From positions 806,001 to 870,000 of the forward strand of contig VICG01000014.1 of NCBI GenBank assembly GCA_008692225.1: a DNA stretch of 64,000 nt, given 5' to 3'. This DNA comes from Monilinia fructicola. Taxonomy: Eukaryota > Ascomycota > Leotiomycetes > Helotiales > Sclerotiniaceae. The translations under genes were made by a program, and so were the position numbers. This document shows, in pieces, positions 45,002 through 58,700 of the stretch (positions are counted from its first letter, which is position 1; each line of letters begins with the position of its first letter). The notes under the pieces are model-generated. The model was not told where the DNA came from. It did no database searches and was given only the letters and a program-made list of their open reading frames with translations.

Positions 45002-47638
45002 TTCGGAATTCTGCATGTAGCAATTTGTGATGATCGACAATTCGCCCGGCACTTAAAAATTGCATCTGAAGCTGGGGTATAAATTCCAACTTTCTGGTTG
45101 TCTTCCAAGACTAAGGCCATTCTTGGAGCTTACCCCGGTGAATGTATATTTTCAATTTACGATGAGACTGTTTCGATAGCTGAAACAATTTCATAGTAGA
45201 ACAAAGAATCCAAGGGCTTCAGTAAGCTCACTGACCTCCTATAGATAGTATACAAATATGGAATATTCATGTAGATATCCGTAGCCCCCATCTAATATGT
45301 GCCTTTGGCATAAGCAACTCTGCTACTTCTAGACAAAGCTACATATCATTGTGAAAGACAGATGACGATTTCTACGCTTGGTGACATTGTAGAGTAAGTG
45401 AAAACAAACAATCGAGGAAGAAATGGAAAAGTTATTGTGCAACTATACATTCTGAACCTTACAAACGAAGTATGACCTACCAGTGCTGGTCAAACCTCAT
45501 ACGAGCATGATTCAAGGACCACACACAGCCTTGTTCCTTACTTCGTTCCAGGTAAATATTGAGATACTGGGGTGCATAATACATACTCTGATGCAGGAGT
45601 GCAAGGTTCAATCAAGTCCTTTCCAAAACCTTGAAAGTTTTCTGCTACCATTTAAATCAAACGCCCTCTTCTCTGAAAGCTATTTTAACCATACCAAAAT
45701 TTGGCACTGATTTACATAGCCGTTCAATCAGATCTCACCCCTTAAAGTAGAATTGAGACAAACAATACCCAGCATGAGGCTTGGACCAATCTTCCATCTC
45801 TAGTTTGTTTGCTTCAAATTAGCCGAACTGACACTGCACCAAGCAATGCTGTAGAACTTCCCTTCTGCAGAAGATGCTCTTGCTATGTGAATAGACGAAG
45901 AAGAATTTCTGGAAGGGGAACTTGAAATCTCTACGAGAGGCACGTTCAAGCAATGCTACGTGACTGGTGCGAATGATGATTTTAATTGGCCTCCAAGGCA
46001 GATTCTGGTACCACAAATAGGATCATAAATTAGTGGTTTCACTGATCTGAGCTCAGAAGCCCAAGAATTACTTCGTGGCTTTTCATTTATATCTCGTTAA
46101 AACAAAATGTGAAGCCAAAACGCTCTTGGTTGTACCTATGATTAGTGGGCGGCAGTGTAAAGGAATATAGTCGCACTGATCATTGCAAATGCTCAGGGAA
46201 TACAATTCAATCGTCGGGATGCCGATGGGTCTCGGTTCCTCTCCTGCATATTGAAGCAAGATCCTTGAGGAGGATCATGATTAGCGAAATATATGGTAGG
46301 AACGAAACTACCTGTCGTCACAGTCTTTTTGAGTTTGACTACATCGTTGAATATCTCGGTGCCCTAGAAGCAAACTCTGTTTGATAAGATACGTAGTCGA
46401 GGGGATTCTAAAGTCGTAAGAGACAGGACACCTGATGCCACTGCATGGACATCAGATCGCTGTTGAGATCTCTAATTGCGTGACATCAGAATCGTTTATG
46501 GAGTGAGGCGGCCGGAAGAGATACTTCCCCGGACGGAGGGCAACAATATGGAGCGCCAACTGGTTTTGGTCCATCGCAAAGTTGAGTTGCATCCACATGT
46601 GCATACCACGCCAAATTATGGGCCATTCTTAGCAGTGTGATATCGGGTGGCTGCTTTGTGTGCCTCTGTCAAGCCCTGTCCAATGCGCTTAGCCGTTATG
46701 CATGAAATAAGAGAGCCAATCAAACCGCCACGTCCAATGACCAGGTACTGGTAAATTCTTCAAATAAAAGTAGTGATATGTTACGCTGAAAGCATGAAAT
46801 GCAGGCGGAAAAACTTGAAGAAATCAACAGCCACTTTTCTCGAAATATGACAGGCTAGAGCGTTGCGCTACCTCGATGGAAGCTCAAAACGAACACCGTT
46901 TGCAGATCATATTAAGGAAGGGGATCTATAGTACCGAGAATGCGGCGCAGCCGTGCTGCGAGGAAATCGAGATGTTGAGACCGCTGAGAGATAAGACCGT
47001 CGGACATTTTCAGCCCCTCTTGCCTGCAGCCTTTTTAAATACCGTATGGCACTCGGTTCCGTTGATTGAATAGGAAGATAATACACCTAGCAGCGAAATC
47101 GTATGGACCAACAGTTGACATCTTCAAGCCTGCGCGCGAAAGATTGGATGAATAGTCAATGATAACACGTGATAGATGAAGTAAACGTGTCTCCAGTGTT
47201 TCTGTTATATCCATCAGATTAGGAGCTGATTGAGGAATGTATTACTTACTCGGACATTCTCCTTGATCTTGATGTCACCGATCAATTGAGATACTAGCTT
47301 CTTAGCATGCCTTACTTGACCATGACTGGAGCTGAGAGAACCTTTTTCACCTTGAAAGTACATACAAAAAATGTGATATTAAAGAGAGAAGGGAACAAGG
47401 AAAGAAAGGGGCGAAGTTAATGAAAGCATCGAGTATATATATATGAAAAAATGAGAAACTACACCGCCATCCTGCCGTGATTGGTCAATTGAGTTTTTTG
47501 TTATCGTCCGGTGATTGATTTCGAAAAGTGAAGATTCTCTATATTTTAGCCGCGGTTCCGCGCTTGTACGACAATCACTCCAGCTTATGTGCATCACAGC
47601 TTTATCACAACCCAAGATCGGCATTATTTTTCAGAACT
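45002..47638. other. Long divergent intergenic region
   Basis: 2.6 kb separating the start of the zinc-cluster gene from the PPIL4-like gene, with no supportable ORF. Its length is in keeping with the complex upstream regions or long leaders often found at fungal transcription factor genes. The last 250 bases contain TATATATATG (about 47434-47443) close to the plus-strand gene. Confidence 0.5.
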
Positions 47639-49152
47639 ATGAGTGTCCTTCTCGAGACATCTGCTGGTGACATTGTTATCGACCTCTTGGTCGATTATTC
47701 TCCCAAACTTTGCGAAAAGTAAGTTGTGAATCCATATGTATTCCTTGACTTATGAAGTAGCTGAACACATAGATACTAAGACGACCGCGGTGATTTAGCT
47801 TCCTAAAGCTTTGCAAAACAAAATATTACAACTTCTCTCCAATTTATGGCGTGCAAAAGAACTTTTCGTGTCAAACTGGCGATCCAATCGGACCCGATTC
47901 AAAAGATAGCGATGGAGGAAGTTCAATATGGGGATTGCTTGAAGGGCCAGCAAAGAAAACCTTCAAGGCAGATTTCCACCCAAAACTGAAACATGCGGAG
48001 AGAGGAACTGTTAGTATGGCTACTGTGCCATCAACAAGAGATCCAGACGAACGTTTTGCAGCCAGTCAATTCATAATTACCCTGGGGGATGATCTAGACT
48101 ACTTAGATGGCAAGGCAGCTATATTTTGGCAAAGTGGTTGAAGGATTTGATGCGCTTGAAAAGATCAATGATGCTTTTTGTGATGAGAAAGGACGTCCTT
48201 TAGTAGATATTCGAATCAAGCACACGGTTATCTTAGATGACCCTTACGACGATCCAGCAGGTCTTGTCGAGCCACCAGAAAGCCCTGTTCCCTCGAAAGC
48301 GCAACTGGCTACGGTTCGTATCGGCGAAGATGACGATTTGAACGAAGAGACAGATATTGAAGCAGTTGAGAAACAGCGACGAGAGCGAGAAGCACGAGCA
48401 CAAGCCTTAACCTTGGAGATGGTTGGAGATCTACCTTTTGCAGAAGTCAAGCCTCCCGAGAATGTTCTCTTCGTGTGCAAGCTTAATCCAGTTACTACAG
48501 GTGATTCTCGTAATGATATGTTGAATATGAACCAAGTACTGACTTTTCGTTTCCAGATGAGGATCTCGAGCTTATCTTCAGTCGCTTTGGCAAAATCCTC
48601 TCCTGCGAGGTGATCCGAGATAAACGAACCGGAGACAGTTTACAGTATTCGTTTATCGAATATGAAGATCAAAAATCTTGTGAACAGGCATACTTCAAGA
48701 TGCAAGGAGTCCTCATTGATGACCACAGAATTCACGTCGACTTTTCCCAGAGTGTATCAAAGCTATCCGATACCTGGCGGACTGCAACGAATTCCAAGCG
48801 AAGGCAAGGAGGTGGGGGTTTTGGTGGTGTCAGTGGTCTGGAAAAGAAGAGACAGTACAGGAACGCAGACTATAGCTCAGGACCAAGAAGAGATAAATAC
48901 GGCATGGTGATTGATGAGGATGAGCTGAGGAAGAGACATGAAAGGGATGGGAAACCCGATGACGATAAGCGAGAAAGGAGCAGAAGTCCGCGAGTGGATA
49001 GGAGGGACTATGGTTCTAGGGACGACAGACGAGATGGTGGTCGCCACAGAGGAGACAAATACGATGATAGAGACAGGAGAGACAGAGGCAGATATGATGA
49101 CCGTGATAGCTATAGGAGAAATCGTGGCTCCAGGGATGACTACAGGCGGTGA
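47639..49152 (+). CDS. Cyclophilin-RRM protein, PPIL4 / Cyp6 type, with one frameshift
   Basis: Nuclear peptidyl-prolyl isomerase with an RNA-recognition motif, a splicing-associated family. Exons are 47639-47718, 47799-48500 and 48557-49152. The cyclophilin domain (about 1-165) begins [19 protein letters not shown] and includes [20 protein letters not shown] and [20 protein letters not shown]. The frame breaks at the T-run 48124-48127: as written it reads AIFWQSG-stop, but dropping one T restores [20 protein letters not shown]. After a charged coiled linker ([14 protein letters not shown]), an RRM at about 243-321 has [15 protein letters not shown] and [17 protein letters not shown]. The tail is rich in Arg, Asp, Ser and Gly (RS/RD type). 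Corrected length is 458 residues, normal for the family. In such a conserved gene the single indel is most simply a consensus error. Confidence 0.88.
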
Positions 49153-50789
49153 TGATAAGCCCTACGGAAATTTATGAATATGGCGTTCGGGAAACTGTGA
49201 AGAGACATATGGAGAAACACTCACATGTACCACACGCAAAAAACTCAAGATACATAATCAAATCTATTCTAATCGTGCTCAATCTTCTCTGATAAAAGGA
49301 GAGGTGGCCGTAGCAGGGAAAGCAATCTCAACAAGAGACTGATGCATCTGCCGCGACTCTTTTTTTTGAAAAAAACCCGAGCATCAGACCCTCCAAGTCA
49401 CCCAGTCTCGCATCGCACCATACACACCTTCCCGATCAAAAAATCTACCCACTTCCACATCCACATCCACATCCTCCCCAACCCCCCACCTCAAACACCG
49501 CCGCCATACCATCCAAACCCCATCATCCCATCGAATCCTCCGCATCTCCAACTACCCTTATCTCCCCCCCGCCATAACCTTAATCATCACCTCTCTCCCC
49601 CCCCATTCTCCCCACCCCTATCAATTTCCCCCCTCGCATCTCACAACCCCCAGAAGCCCATGGAACTCCTCTTACTCGGTACTTTTATTCCCATTTCTGC
49701 TTCTGCTTCTGCTTCTGCTTCTGCTTCTGCATCCTACATCCTGTACCCCGCGATTATTATCTCCACCTGCACGCTGTGCTCGACTCCATTCACATTTACA
49801 TTCACATCCACAGCCATCCCACGCCAACGTTTCGTCAGGGGAGCTTTTGGAGGGGGGGGGGGGGGGGTATTGGGAGTTTGGGGTGAGAGGAGGGAGAGGG
49901 GATGGGGATGTGAATATCGCTCTATCATATTTGTATCGACGTCACGCATCTAGGGAGATTCGCAGGAGTTGATCCATCGTTACATATATCGTTCCATCCA
50001 TCGATGAAGGAATGGAGTATCGAGTATCAGTATTGAGTATCGAGCATCAGAAGCGAAACGGAGGTTGGGATGGTGAAAAAATGCGAATTCGCACTGATGG
50101 AGAAAGGGTGAGAAAGGTGCTTCTGGTCCCATCCATGGATCTTCGCGGATGCCATGGATGAGGAATGCTCGGCTCCCAAGGACGATTTAAATGTGCAGGT
50201 GTATGTGAGAATTTGAACGAATATTGATTTCAACTTAACCAATTCAATACAATACAAGTAATCATGACTAGCCCTGGAGGTCTCTACCTGCCCCGGTTCC
50301 TCAAAAGGATATTTCAATTTGTGTGAATCATTCAGGTTCTCATTCAAGTCTCATCTCATTTCGTTCCTTCGTCCTCCGCTCAAAAAATGTTATGGTATCT
50401 CCAATTTTGTATTCTGCAAAACCATCATTAAATTTGTCGGTCATGCGGGTATTGATACTCTCTCTGTACGCTCATCGCCCTTCATCGTCGTAACATTTAC
50501 GTTGGCGTGATCGTCCATTACCTTTTTTATGCAACATTCCATATTGACCTTACGTGACAATAATGGATCATTCACCATTTCTCCTATTAGTTGGCTGCTA
50601 CTAATGACTCTTTGCCTCGAAATCGCAATTTTATGTCAGTTGTCGTACGGTAGGTGACTAAAATCCATCTGCTCAATGCGTAGCCCTCGATACCATTGTT
50701 TGATAACTTTATGCGCACCAGAAATAATTCATCGAGCTCGCTTTCCAGTAATCATCATGTTATCCGGAATCTTCTCTCAATATCAACCA
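49153..50789. other. Low-complexity intergenic region
   Basis: Between convergent genes. It includes CACATCCACATC-type and C-rich sequence (49440-49640), a (TTCTGC)n tandem at about 49694-49730, a G-run at about 49850-49867 and GAGTATCGAGTATC repeats near 50010-50045. These keep a 203-codon frame open at 49342-49953, which I judge to be non-coding. Confidence 0.6.
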
Positions 50790-52320
50790 TTACGTGAAGC
50801 CTCGCCTTTTGTATGCCCATTGCTTAGACCCCCTTTTTTCATCAATGCTTGGTGCATTTTCATTCGTAACACCACTGTAAGCCGGTCTAGAGGCGCCATT
50901 TGCCTGAGTGATATCTTCCGCCAACGCATCTTCGTAAGAAGGTGGAGCATCATCTAGCCCCGGAGCACCTGGCGCTCCAACTTGTGGTGGGAATGCCGGA
51001 TCAAATGGTGGTGGTGCCATGCTGACGGGAGGTCTTGCTGGGATAGGAGGTTGAGCTGTCATGGCGTCAAGAAGTGCTGCCGGTGGTTCTATTCCAGAGA
51101 AGATATCAATCTTGAATCGAAGAGGGACATTGATTGTTTGTGCCTGTGCGTGTGTTAGCTTGTATGGCTTTCCAACGGGGCTGTAACACGTACCTGGATC
51201 TCTCCTGGGTAAACCATAGCCTAAGCCAATCCTCGCCTCAAGTTCGTATCCACGAGCAAGATTGCAAGTAACAAATGAAGGAGCAACGGTATTTGGTAAA
51301 GGAATTGCATCCCATAGTTTTACTATCTATCGCCGTCTCAGTGCCGATCGGATCGTTGGGTGATCCAATTGGTATTGAAAAGCCCTGTCAAACTCATCAC
51401 AACCCAAGTACTTATTTCACATCTAATGACATCCGATGCTTTTACTTCAGTAGTGCCGATAAGGTTCACTTGTAATGATATCAGGAACACGTGCTCAGGA
51501 CTTGTGTTGGTTTTCCGAAGGAGAATCCTTAATGGCAAAGGTTTATTGCAAGTCAAAATGGGAGGGCTAGGTAGTCTAGCATCTACTTCTCCTTGCGGAG
51601 CTGTATCGGAAAGCTGCTTTGACTTCTTTGTGATATACCCTTTTTCGCATAGGGTGCCCTCCATTCTGAAATATATAGGGTCGTTTTGCAAAAGCTTCAT
51701 TTTGTGGTTTTAGGGGTCTTGGAGCTTCGATGGTATAGAAATTTAAATCCTATGGTTGATCTTCTGTTTTCCTTGAACATCGATGGCCTTTGAACAGTAA
51801 CTTTGACATAGTATCTTATCTCAGCCTCTCCGGGAAATCCGGTGAGCGAAGGAGGTAGTGTCTTCTTAACATGTCTATATTGCATTTGATGCATAGCCTG
51901 GATTCCAAGACCTCCAAAGCCACTGCCAGGTCCCATTTGCTGCGATGCTGGATCATCGCAGCTATTGTTGATGGGCAATTTGATCCGAAATGGATATTCG
52001 TGTTGCCCAGCCCCTTAATGTATATGAACTTATGATGGCTTTGTTGGGAAAGACTTCTGCGACCTTGTATAGAATCTTATGATTCTCCTCACAGATTTCT
52101 TGTCTATCTCGCTTCGTATAAAGTGCAGGATTGGGACCTTGCCCTGCCCATATGGCATATCTGGTGGTCTCAATAGACGGGTTTTACTCTCTCCCTCGAG
52201 CTTCACCACTATCCTGCTAACCGCTTCATCGCTTGTAAGATTTAGGATAACTCTGCCGCTAATAAAGTCGAGATTCGTGTAAAAAGTATGAGGATTGTCG
52301 AGCTGTATTCGAACGGACAT
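50790..52320 (-). CDS. Arrestin-like protein, frame-disrupted
   Basis: Fungal alpha-arrestin-like protein of the kind that adapts ubiquitin ligases to plasma-membrane transporters. The start ATG at 52320 gives MSVRIQLDNPHTFYTNLDFI, then SGRVILNLTSDEAVSRIVVK, the first arrestin strands. Conserved blocks continue, but in shifting frames: KILYKVAEVFP; AGQHEYPFRIKLPINNSC; RHVKKTLPPSLTGFPGEAEI; PPILTCNKPLPLRILL; SPEHVFLISLQVNLIGTTEV; and WDAIPLPNTVAPSFVTCNLA. A likely intron of 50 bases (51193-51144) leads to QTINVPLRFKIDIFSGIEPP and a Pro-rich tail with a PPSYEDAL motif, typical of PPxY/NEDD4-family E3 binding. At least five one-base breaks are needed; clear ones are an extra G in the minus-strand run at 52011-52014, an extra A at 51318-51321 (minus strand) and an extra T at 51378-51381 (minus strand). 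Pseudogene or poor consensus cannot be separated here. Confidence 0.8.
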
Positions 52321-52661
52321 TTTGATCAAAAGAAAAGTAAAAGGGTATTGGGCCAAAGAACAGTTTAAACATTAATATTGAGAACGGGATTGAGATTGAG
52401 ATTAAGATTGAGAGAAATGAATGATAAAATAACCTTAGAAAGCTTTCACCAAGCTGCATACTATTCGAAGTAGTTGTTGGATGATTTGTGGCGGAACAAG
52501 TTTCAAGTGCTCAGCCTCGTTGCCGCAGCTTAACCTTAAGGTTACAGGTCTGCTTGTAGTCTTGTACGCGTGGATTGTATCAATTTGTATGGTAATCCAA
52601 GGTTGTTAAAACGATTTAAATAGCAAATGAGATTCCGAGAATTCCGGAAAATAGAACTCTG

Positions 52662-52692
<31 letters not shown>

Positions 52693-52844
52693 CGTATTAG
52701 GTGTCTAGGCGCAAAAGAATTTATGAGTTTGAAATATTGGGAATTTAAGAGTTTATAGAGATACAGTATATGGACATTGAAGTGGATGGATGGATGATTT
52801 AATCTTCTAGGGAAAGTTAGTTTTAATACAATTTATAGCGAGAG

Positions 52845-53207
<363 letters not shown>

Positions 53208-53452
53208 GATTATGATCAATCATCATCATCATCATTACCCGTGCGCAGTGTAGGATGAAGCTGTTTTTAGAAATGACGCTTAGCTCACAAGGCAGTTTGG
53301 TTGGGTTGGTTGTAATGATAGTGGAGGCAGCTGAAGGTAGCTTTGTACTTTGTACTGTACAGTAATTTAATAATAAGATGGATGGATGATTGATTGATTG
53401 ATTATCCACATCTTTCATATCCTTGTTGCTTCCAGTTTACTTTAATCAGACT

Positions 53453-53487
53453 TCATTCATTCATTCATCCATTCATTCATTCATTCC
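53453..53487. repeat. (CATT)n tetranucleotide repeat
   Basis: About eight tandem TTCA/CATT units with one CATC variant, in the gene-free spacer between the arrestin-like and transporter genes. Confidence 0.85.
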
Positions 53488-53763
53488 CTTCCTCTCCATC
53501 CATCCCATTCTTCTGCTCAATATCACGAAATATCATAACATTATATTCAACTATACCTAGCTTATTAATGAACACAACCCACAAACTTTGTATAGATTTC
53601 AATCTGATTTGAACATCGTCATGATTCATTCAATCTTTTTAAATGATTGCCAACTAATCTTTAGAACTACAATCCTGACAACCAAACCTGATGTTGATAT
53701 TCTTATAGCTTATAGTAGGTCATCTAGGCCATGCTTTCCCTCCCCTCCCTTCCATTTCCTTCC

Positions 53764-55795
53764 TCAAAAGTCATGTTTCGCTATCCAAATCCTTTCTACA
53801 ATGACTGTCGATTTTTGCGTTTCTATCCTCAGAAAGCACATGGCCGAAAAACGCCGCAAGGATCAAACCTCCACTGACGTAAATAGGTAAACTCGGATTA
53901 GATGCGCCGACATTCGCTGCTATCAAGGGAGCACATATTCCACCAAGTCTGCTAAGGGAGTGGGCAATACCACACCCAGTTCCTCTACTAGGCCCTGGGA
54001 ATGTTTCTGGGAATATGCACTGTCTGTTGTTAGTACAACATAACATATCCCACATCTACCAAGAACAATGACTTACTAAAGGATTCCAAACATGATGTTT
54101 TGAAAAAGGATGCACACACACCCAAAAATGAGTTGAAAAGTGCTCTCGTTGCGGATAGTGAAAAGGAAAAAGAATACTCCAGTGATCATCGTTGCGACCG
54201 CCATAGGTATTCTACGACCTGCCTTACTGACAAGGTAACAAGCCAAAAAGGAACCTGGTACAGCGACGGCACTGATGATTGAGTAGTCCCGATAGGTTGT
54301 AGAGGCATCTCCCGTTTCATGGCCGCTCGATAGTATTGTATTGTGGTAGGAAGGCATTAAATAGTGGATATCCCATTCCAATAGAAGCCCAGATGAACCA
54401 CAAACAAAGCCTAGACAAGATTAAATACAGAAGTGGGAATTAATCAAGACAAAAACTTACAGTATTGATACCCAACTGGCGAGTTCCAAATAATGGTAAG
54501 ACCTTTCTTTTCGCTTCCGGTCCTAAAGATGCAATCGCTTGACGGACTCTCACATTAGTATTCGACGTCGCTTCTTCGGCTCGCTCTCTTGTTCCGCCTA
54601 TGCTGTTGAGAATTTCTTCTGTGAGCCAAGTATGAGTCCTGTTCCTATGCGCTAGTGCACGAACAGATCTTTACAGCTTCTGCTTGCTCGTTTATGCCAA
54701 GGAGGTACTTCGGCGACTCAATGCTATGGAATAGCAAACGAGCGAGAGCTTTTACCAAAGTTAACCCCCCAAAGGTATATATGAATAATCTCCAACCACG
54801 GTGCATTCCCAAATTTGTTCCAATGAAGAGCCACGCGAACAGTGAGGCTACAACTTGCCCTATTGGCCACCATACCGATAAGAGTGTTAGGTAACTGCGA
54901 TTGTTGTGTGGTAGGAACTCGAGCTATCAAATCATCAGTAAGAGAGACTACGGAATATTGAGATTTGCCAATTCCTAAAACTCCGTTCAATGGTCCGAGT
55001 TTTCACGTACAAACAAGGTTCCATCCACGGGAAGGCTACCCCCACTCCAACTCCAAGCGCTCCAAGAAAAGCACAGGCAGCGACAAAATTGGGTGCACTT
55101 GCCAATCCCAAGGCAAATACTCCAGTGACAATGTCAATGTACAATTGAATCCCAGTCTTCTTCCTTTAATGTCCGATCCGACACCCCCATCCAGCTCCAG
55201 CACCAATCGACAGCCCAACATTTAGGGAGAGAGTGGCATAACGAACGAATTGATCCGAGACCCCAAAATTGACAGCCAATGAAGGGAGGATCAATGCTAC
55301 TCCCTGAAGCCAGAGACTATTCCTTGTCAGATAGAACTACTAGCAAGAAGCGAGAGGAACGATTTACTTATCAGCAGCCCACCCAGTTCCACACAAATAT
55401 AAACAATAGCATTTGATATCTACCTACACCAATATCACTGATTGCAAGTTCCAAGAGTCTGAATTTCTCTATCGAGAAGTCAGTATATACGTATCCTTCT
55501 CCATAACTAGTATTGTCTTGGTTGTTACTCACTTTCGATGTCAAATTCCGAACCACTTTCCGAATTCGAAAGCCGATGCTGGCCCCATTGCTTCAACCGC
55601 ATCTCTTAGACTTTCCATTGTCCATGGGATCGTTGACGTCAAGCTTTCAGTACTTTTCTGACTGCTTGCACCAGCTGATGGCAGACTTCCATCGGTCTCT
55701 GAACTCTTGGGACGATCCTCACGTGGTTGGCCATGCACTTTGAAAGTGATGGGGAGTCGCCTTGTGTTTTCTAGAGATACAACACACATCTTCAT
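53764..55795 (-). CDS. SV2/SVOP-like MFS transporter, frame-disrupted
   Basis: Twelve-helix transporter of the sugar-porter/synaptic-vesicle-like branch. Translation probably starts at 55795 (MKMCVV) with a long hydrophilic tail (DAVEAMGPASAFEF). Conserved segments read KFRLLELAISDIGVGRYQ, GTGWAADN spliced to LWLQGVALILPSLAVNFG, FVRYATLSLNVGLSIGAGA, GVFALGLASAPNFVAACAFL, NLPVDGTLF spliced to LEFLPHNNRSYLTLLSVWWP, and GWRLFIYTFGGLTLV. The C-terminal half includes PGSFLACYLVSKAGRRIPMA, the GRR motif, and RGTGCGIAHSLSRLGGICAP. Several introns are evident (for example donor GTGAGT near 55532 and acceptor TAG near 55469). The frame must change at least four times outside introns, including a GG run near 55560, the sequence around 55395, near 55187 and near 55045, plus a T-run near 53846. 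Substrate unknown; exon borders approximate. Confidence 0.75.
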
Positions 55796-58700
55796 ACTCG
55801 TCTCTAGCTTCCCCGATTCGGAGGCCGAGAAATTTCATTTTCGCTTTGGACTAAAGTTGTGCAAATACTGCTCGGGAAATGGCGCTTTTTGGTTGGTAGA
55901 TGATTTGAGATTTTGAGTTGCTTTATGGTCGAGCGAGCATGCGATCTTTCCGCTGGTATTGACACTTTCACGCTGGGGATGCTACTGATATTTTCTGGGT
56001 AATAAAATTGTATTTCGATTGATAGTACTATCCGAAGTCGAAGTCGTTGTTGGCAAATATCTTTGGAGGATGGTTTATTGGGTGGCCATAATGGCAAGTG
56101 CATATGTATTCGGTTCTTTTTATCTGCGTATGCATAAAGGCAATAATAGTAAGGGTAAGTTTCGTGTGCAGAACATGTGTTTTGGAAAGGGAATGATGGG
56201 TAAATGCTCTAGTTATACCACTTTTTCTCTTGTTTATAGACATTTTACTAATTCCATCATTATAGGTATGCTATCAACTTCTAATCATGAACAATTATTG
56301 ATCTAACCATATTTACTTGTTAGTAGGTCGCTAAGTCTACCGGGCCCCTTTAGCCCCATGAATTCAAGGTTTAGTTGAGCCTCACCCATGTCAGAGGTGT
56401 TACGTGGGCCATGAGAAATCTGGCCTCTCATGGTTTTCAGATCGATATATTCTCAACTAATTGAGACACTGTAAGGGAGTTCACAATTCTTAAGCTATAT
56501 AGCATGTTGAAGGAGCAAGTGCAGTTTTTCAAAACGAAAATTCAAAATCTTTTGAGGCTAGTGTATGAGGAAGGAAGAACACAGTGGCACGCAGCCAAAA
56601 TTGATTGGTTGGTTATTTTTCATCTCTTCTCTTCTGGTTCGGTCACTACAGTTCGATATCCATGTCGACGGACCGTAATTTGAGTTTCGAGTAGCGAATC
56701 GTAGTACTAAAGCCGAAGAGGAGCTCAATTTCCTTTCCACAAATGACGTCAACATTAGATCCTCCTAAAAGTTTGAGACTGGATCCTTGGCATCTCTCTC
56801 CTTCAAAGTTGCCAGGTGGTACTCGAGTACTTGTACTGCTGACTCAATAGCACTTAATCACCTTGGTGAACTGGCCTAGCGCATCATGTCCCTATGTTAT
56901 CTCCCCCTTTTGGTTAGAAATACAGGCTATCACGCATCGCACATCTCTACCTGAATAAAACCTAAAGCGCCCTTCTCTAGATCCTACAATTCATGATGTG
57001 TAATTGCGGCGCAGACCGTCTTAACTTATCGCCATGATTCATTTCAACCCTTCGGTTATTCTACCACTTGCCATCTTGAATCATACTAAGTTCCCTGCCT
57101 CTTACCGGCTGTTTTGATCTTGATTTTCTCTTCAATATTCACTCTCAGAAGAAGACACTAACTAAAGTACTCATAACAATACCCTCTCGACCATTACTCT
57201 TTACTTTCATCGAGCTCTCAAGCGAATATGATAGGATTATGCGTCGAATCGGCACTCGCTAATGCGAATTGTGTTAATGAATACCCTCGGGCAATTCAGG
57301 AAGGCTGATATTGACATGTACCGGAAAAACACGAGATGGCAATCTTACGTTTCTATGGTAAGCTCTGGTGTCAATGCACAATACCCATTCATATGCCACG
57401 TCCAAGTCCCGGCGACGTCGAACAAAAATCAAAAATTCACTTTAGAATGATCATCAAGGAACATCAAGTTACTCATGATCAGTGACTTGATGACCACGTA
57501 TCGTCCACTGCCTCCAATCTACGCAACTATCAACCTAAAGAATATCAACAAGAACACGCATTCACATATATTCATTCCTTCCCTAATCTCCTTTGGGTAC
57601 GGGGTAGTGTTAGGACTGCGTTTCCCGTGACATAGCTTATAGGCAAAGATCAGCAAAATATCTGTTGATCAACTCCTCGCACTATACACACACATCAACT
57701 TACCGAAGGATCTCCTTTTTTGGGGTACGTAGGTAGGGATTGACATATGCAGTGAGATTACAATGAAGTAATTATTCACGAAACTTATTTTTTGGAGAGC
57801 GTGGAGATCGGTTACAAGTTATGGAGTAAAGCTCTATAGGTAGGGAGGTAGGTAGGTAGGTAGGAAGGTAGGTGAGTAGGGACATTTACTCAAGTTACCA
57901 AACCAAACCAAATCGATCCTGAGCAACAAACGACAAATTCTACGTACGGGAATGCGAATCATCAGAGACCGTCCAAATCCAGCACGACAGGACGTAACAA
58001 TTGCGATATCGATGAAGAAGAAGGGCCCAGATAGATGAGATGCGGTAGAAATCGAGATAGACGTGCCATCTAGCTCTTGCCCCAAAGCCCTTCGCCTTCA
58101 ACCTCCTCGCTCGAAACTCTCCCAAGGACTCACTCGCCTACCTCATCATGCTTGGGACTCGAGAGTGCCCGGCGTTGGCCGGCGTATGCATGTTGCGTGT
58201 GCATGCGTACCTCTTGCCTTTTGGTCGTGAAACGCACTTTGAGTATTGTCATGATTAGGATTAGGATTAGTATTAGTATTCCATCCAGCATCTCAGCAGA
58301 CAACTAAGCCTGCGCTCCTATCGCCATCTCATCTATCTATCCATCTACCATCTGCATATACAAAACAACCCTCCCCCCCCCACCAAGCGCCAATCTAAAC
58401 CCATCCCCCCATCAATCCCCATGGTACAAAGATCGTTCCTACAGTATCGCGATACTCGCAGTGATATGCGGGGTATGGAGCAGAGAGATAGATAGATAGA
58501 TAGGTAGGCAGATAGAGGGATCGATGCAGCGAACACCGCAGACGAACTCTCGTTATGCATGTATGTGTGTATGTATGGAATACACCCCCTTCACCCATCA
58601 CCCACATCGAACTTCCCTTCCATCACAATACATCACATCACAACCTTCTCCCTTCTCCCCTACCTTACCACCCCCTCCCCCAGCCCAAGAAGGTCTTTTC

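Noticed and set aside
49342..49953. 203-codon open frame on the plus strand
   Set aside because: Made of CCACAT, C-rich and TTCTGC simple repeats with Pro/His/Ser low complexity; no domain, no splice signal, and it ends across a G-run.
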